Part shown: positions 5,931-7,920 of the stretch, piece after piece | How the letters are laid out: each line of letters opens with the position of its first letter | Position numbering within the stretch: position 1 is the first letter of the stretch | NCBI GenBank assembly: GCA_031178305.1 | Contig: JAPSJG010000161.1 | Coordinates: forward strand, 1 to 7,920 | Reading direction: 5' to 3' | Origin: Sinorhizobium sp. | GTDB lineage: Bacteria > Pseudomonadota > Alphaproteobacteria > Rhizobiales > Rhizobiaceae | Length of the DNA: 7,920 nt | Notes under the pieces: generated by a model | Seen by the model: the letters and a program-made list of their open reading frames with translations, nothing else | What the model was told of the DNA's origin: nothing | The model's database searches: none | Made by a program: the position numbers and the translations under genes

Positions 5931-7920
5931 ATGAGCAAAGGTTTCGATGACATTCCCTTCTTCGACGAGGAGCCGGCGCCGCGCAGGCAGGCCCCCGTCT
6001 CCGGCGGAATTGCAGCGCGTGCCATGGCGGCCCGCGACAGGTCCAAGCGCCCGGATTATCTCGCCGGCCTCAATCCGGAGCAGACGGAGGCGGTCGAATC
6101 GCTCGAGGGGCCCGTATTGGTGCTCGCCGGTGCCGGCACCGGCAAGACCCGCGTCTTAACGACCCGCATCGCCCACATTCTTTCGACCGGCCGCGCCTAT
6201 CCCTCGCAGATCCTCGCCGTGACCTTCACCAACAAGGCGGCGCGAGAGATGAAGGAGAGGATCGGCGTGCTCGTTGGCCACGCGGTTGAAGGCATGCCCT
6301 GGCTCGGCACCTTCCACTCGATCGGCGTCAAGCTCTTGCGCCGCCACGCCGAACTCGTTGGCCTCAGGTCCGATTTCACCATCCTCGACACCGACGACGT
6401 CGTGCGCCTCATCAAGCAGCTGATCCAGGCGGAGGGCCTCGACGACAAACGCTGGCCGGCCAAGCAGTTCGCAGGCATGATCGACACCTGGAAGAACAAG
6501 GGACTTGATCCGTCGCAAATTCCGGAGGGCGACGCCCGCGCCTTCGCCAACGGCAAGGGCCGCGAACTCTATGCCGCCTATCAGAACCGGCTCCTGACCC
6601 TGAATGCCTGCGATTTCGGCGACCTTCTCCTGCATCCGATCCGCATGTTCCGCGCCAATCCGGACGTGCTGAAGGACTATCACGACAAGTTCCGCTACAT
6701 CCTGGTCGACGAGTACCAGGACACCAATACGGCGCAATATATGTGGCTGCGGCTCTTGGCGCAGCGGCCGCAGGCGACGCGCAATCGCCCCTTATCCGGC
6801 CAGCCGGCCAACTTCTCCCCGTCCGACGGGGAGAAGGGACTAGCGGCACGCTCTCCATCCCCCCTCTCCCCGTCAGAACGAGGAGAGGGCCGGGGTGAGG
6901 AGCGATCCCCGGTCAACCTCTGCTGCGTCGGTGACGACGACCAGTCGATCTACGGCTGGCGCGGAGCGGAGGTCGACAACATTTTGCGCTTCGAAAAGGA
7001 CTTTCCCGGCGCCAAGGTGATCAAACTCGAGCGCAACTACCGCTCGACGGAGCACATTCTCGGTGCCGCCTCGCACCTGATCGCCCACAACGAGGGCCGC
7101 CTCGGCAAGACGCTCTTTACCGAGCGCAGCAACCCGGACGACGAGAAGGTGCATGTGCACGCCGCCTGGGACTCCGAGGAAGAGGCCCGCGCCATTGGCG
7201 AGGAAATCGAACAGCTCCAACGCGCCAAGCACAATCTGAACGACATGGCCATCCTGGTGCGCGCCTCGTTCCAGATGCGCGAGTTTGAAGACCGCTTCGT
7301 CACCCTCGGCCTCAACTATCGTGTCATCGGCGGCCCGCGCTTTTACGAGCGGCTCGAGATCCGCGACGCGATGGCCTATTTCCGCCTCGTCTGCCAGCCG
7401 GCCGATGACCTCGCCTTCGAGCGCATCATCAACACGCCGAAGCGCGGGCTTGGCGAAAGCACGGTGCGTACGCTGCACGACTATGCGCGCGCCCGCGACA
7501 TCCCGATGCTCGCCGCGGCAAGCGATATCATCGAGACGGACGAATTGAAGCCAAAGGCGCGCAAGGCCCTTTTCGACGTGGTCACCGATTTCCGCCGCTG
7601 GCAGACGCTCTTGGAGACGACGCCGCATACGGAGCTTGCCGAAAAGATCCTCGACGAAAGCGGCTACACCGCCATGTGGCAGGCCGACAAGTCCGCCGAA
7701 GCACCCGGACGCCTCGAAAACCTCAAGGAACTCATCCGCTCGATGGAGACCTTTGAGTCGATGCGCGGCTTCCTCGAGCACGTCGCCCTCGTCATGGACG
7801 CCGAGCAGAACGAGAACATGGACGCCGTCTCGATCATGACGCTGCATTCGGCCAAGGGCCTGGAGTTCGACACGGTCTTCCTGCCGGGCTGGGAGGAGGG
7901 CCTCTTTCCCCATCAGCGGT
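5931..7920 (+). CDS. uvrD: UvrD/PcrA-type superfamily 1 ATP-dependent DNA helicase, 3' end cut by window edge
   Basis: 3'-5' DNA helicase for nucleotide-excision and mismatch repair and for clearing replication or recombination blocks. The 663 visible codons show the SF1A motifs in order: Q motif LNPEQTEAV (47-55), Walker A AGAGTGKT (66-73), motif Ia TFTNKAAREM (98-107), GTFHS (126-130), motif II ILVDEYQDTN (257-266), motif III GDDDQSIYGWRGA (334-346), motif IV LERNYRST (367-373), NYRVIGGPRFYERLEIRD, and motif V MTLHSAKGLEFDTVFLPGWEEGLFPH near the edge. Motif VI and the C-terminal tail lie outside. Between motifs II and III, E. coli UvrD has about six residues from LLA to the strand before GDDDQ; here there are about 53, because a palindromic repeat is inserted in frame (about residues 283-328). 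The flanking motifs are intact and in frame, so the protein is probably made. The start has only a poor ribosome site (GGG, three bases off), but the N-terminus MSKGFDDIPFFDEEP looks protein-like. The family is certain; uvrD versus pcrA naming is convention. Confidence 0.93.
   Translation, partial: MSKGFDDIPFFDEEPAPRRQAPVSGGIAARAMAARDRSKRPDYLAGLNPEQTEAVESLEGPVLVLAGAGTGKTRVLTTRIAHILSTGRAYPSQILAVTFTNKAAREMKERIGVLVGHAVEGMPWLGTFHSIGVKLLRRHAELVGLRSDFTILDTDDVVRLIKQLIQAEGLDDKRWPAKQFAGMIDTWKNKGLDPSQIPEGDARAFANGKGRELYAAYQNRLLTLNACDFGDLLLHPIRMFRANPDVLKDYHDKFRYILVDEYQDTNTAQYMWLRLLAQRPQATRNRPLSGQPANFSPSDGEKGLAARSPSPLSPSERGEGRGEERSPVNLCCVGDDDQSIYGWRGAEVDNILRFEKDFPGAKVIKLERNYRSTEHILGAASHLIAHNEGRLGKTLFTERSNPDDEKVHVHAAWDSEEEARAIGEEIEQLQRAKHNLNDMAILVRASFQMREFEDRFVTLGLNYRVIGGPRFYERLEIRDAMAYFRLVCQPADDLAFERIINTPKRGLGESTVRTLHDYARARDIPMLAAASDIIETDELKPKARKALFDVVTDFRRWQTLLETTPHTELAEKILDESGYTAMWQADKSAEAPGRLENLKELIRSMETFESMRGFLEHVALVMDAEQNENMDAVSIMTLHSAKGLEFDTVFLPGWEEGLFPHQR
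6812..6836. repeat. Palindrome 1 of the inserted element
   Basis: CTTCTCCCCGTC (6812-6823) and GACGGGGAGAAG (6825-6836) are perfect 12-base arms around one central base, so a stable hairpin is possible in RNA or single-stranded DNA. In the helicase frame it encodes FSPSDGEK. Confidence 0.9.
6862..6889. repeat. Palindrome 2 of the inserted element
   Basis: CCCTCTCCCCGT (6862-6873) pairs with ACGAGGAGAGGG (6878-6889), with a single C/A mismatch (6870/6881) and a CAGA loop. Its arms resemble those of palindrome 1, which suggests a common origin of the two halves. Confidence 0.85.

Larger units (their letters stand above)
6788..6900 (+). repeat. RIME-like two-palindrome repeat inserted in frame within the helicase gene
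   Basis: About 113 bases with imperfect terminal inverted repeats: CCCTTATCCGGCC at 6789-6801 against GGCCGGGGTGAGG at 6888-6900, with matching CCGGCC cores. Two strong internal palindromes are listed separately. Size, the CTTCTCCCCG...CGGGGAGAAG style arms and the two-hairpin layout fit what I recall of rhizobial RIME-type intergenic mosaic elements, which normally lie between genes. I cannot align it here, so the subtype is tentative. It translates without a stop in the helicase frame as a Ser/Pro/Gly/Glu/Arg-rich, probably disordered stretch. It carries no transposase and would depend on an outside enzyme to move. Confidence 0.75.

Noticed and set aside
4589..6046. Minus-strand open frame of 485 codons
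   Set aside because: It covers both plus-strand genes and the helicase start and has no domain. The opposite-strand genes have clear motifs and ribosome sites.
6788..6900. CRISPR or transposon remnant
   Set aside because: No regular repeat-spacer units, no transposase fragment and no evident target duplication; the two-palindrome layout fits a small mosaic repeat better.
6774..6912. Frameshift or pseudogene in the helicase
   Set aside because: The insert is an exact in-frame segment and motifs on both sides read in the same frame without a stop.
6873..7913. Minus-strand open frame of 346 codons (and 6156-6737)
   Set aside because: Antisense to helicase motifs III-V and Ia-II; a codon-bias shadow.

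Overview
GC-rich window (no species given) that reads as a chromosomal segment of an alphaproteobacterium, most likely a Rhizobiaceae member close to Sinorhizobium/Ensifer. This is inferred from the strong G/C third-position bias, the protein style, and a two-palindrome repeat of the rhizobial RIME type. It carries five protein genes and no RNA gene, CRISPR array, transposase or phage gene that I can see.

Left part, minus strand (positions 4282 down to 1): a two-gene tripartite-efflux operon. A periplasmic adaptor (membrane fusion protein, 4282-3104) is followed, with a 4-base ATGA overlap, by an RND inner-membrane permease that starts at 3107 and runs off the left edge after 1035 codons, so it is nearly complete. 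No outer-membrane TolC-type gene and no regulator gene is visible in the window.

Centre: a 286-base divergent intergenic region (4283-4568) holds several dyads and a candidate plus-strand promoter. It separates the efflux operon from a plus-strand pair: a Tat-exported metal-dependent hydrolase of the cyclase/kynurenine-formamidase family (4569-5390), then, 14 bases later, a small AhpD-like carboxymuconolactone decarboxylase family protein (5405-5815). The two are probably co-transcribed. Their joint role is not known to me.

Right part, plus strand: after a 115-base gap, a UvrD/PcrA-type superfamily 1 DNA helicase starts at 5931 and runs off the right edge after 663 codons. The window holds its helicase motifs from the Q motif through motif V. 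Between motif II and motif III it carries roughly 45 extra residues. These are encoded by a palindromic repeat of about 113 bases (6788-6900) that has gone into the gene in frame. This is the most striking feature of the window: a mobile-type non-coding repeat turned into protein sequence inside an essential-type repair helicase, comparable in principle to Rickettsia palindromic elements. The element is open on both strands, and its first palindrome encodes the same octapeptide in either orientation.

Apart from this, the window looks like ordinary rhizobial chromosome. I see no convincing new defence or mobile system.
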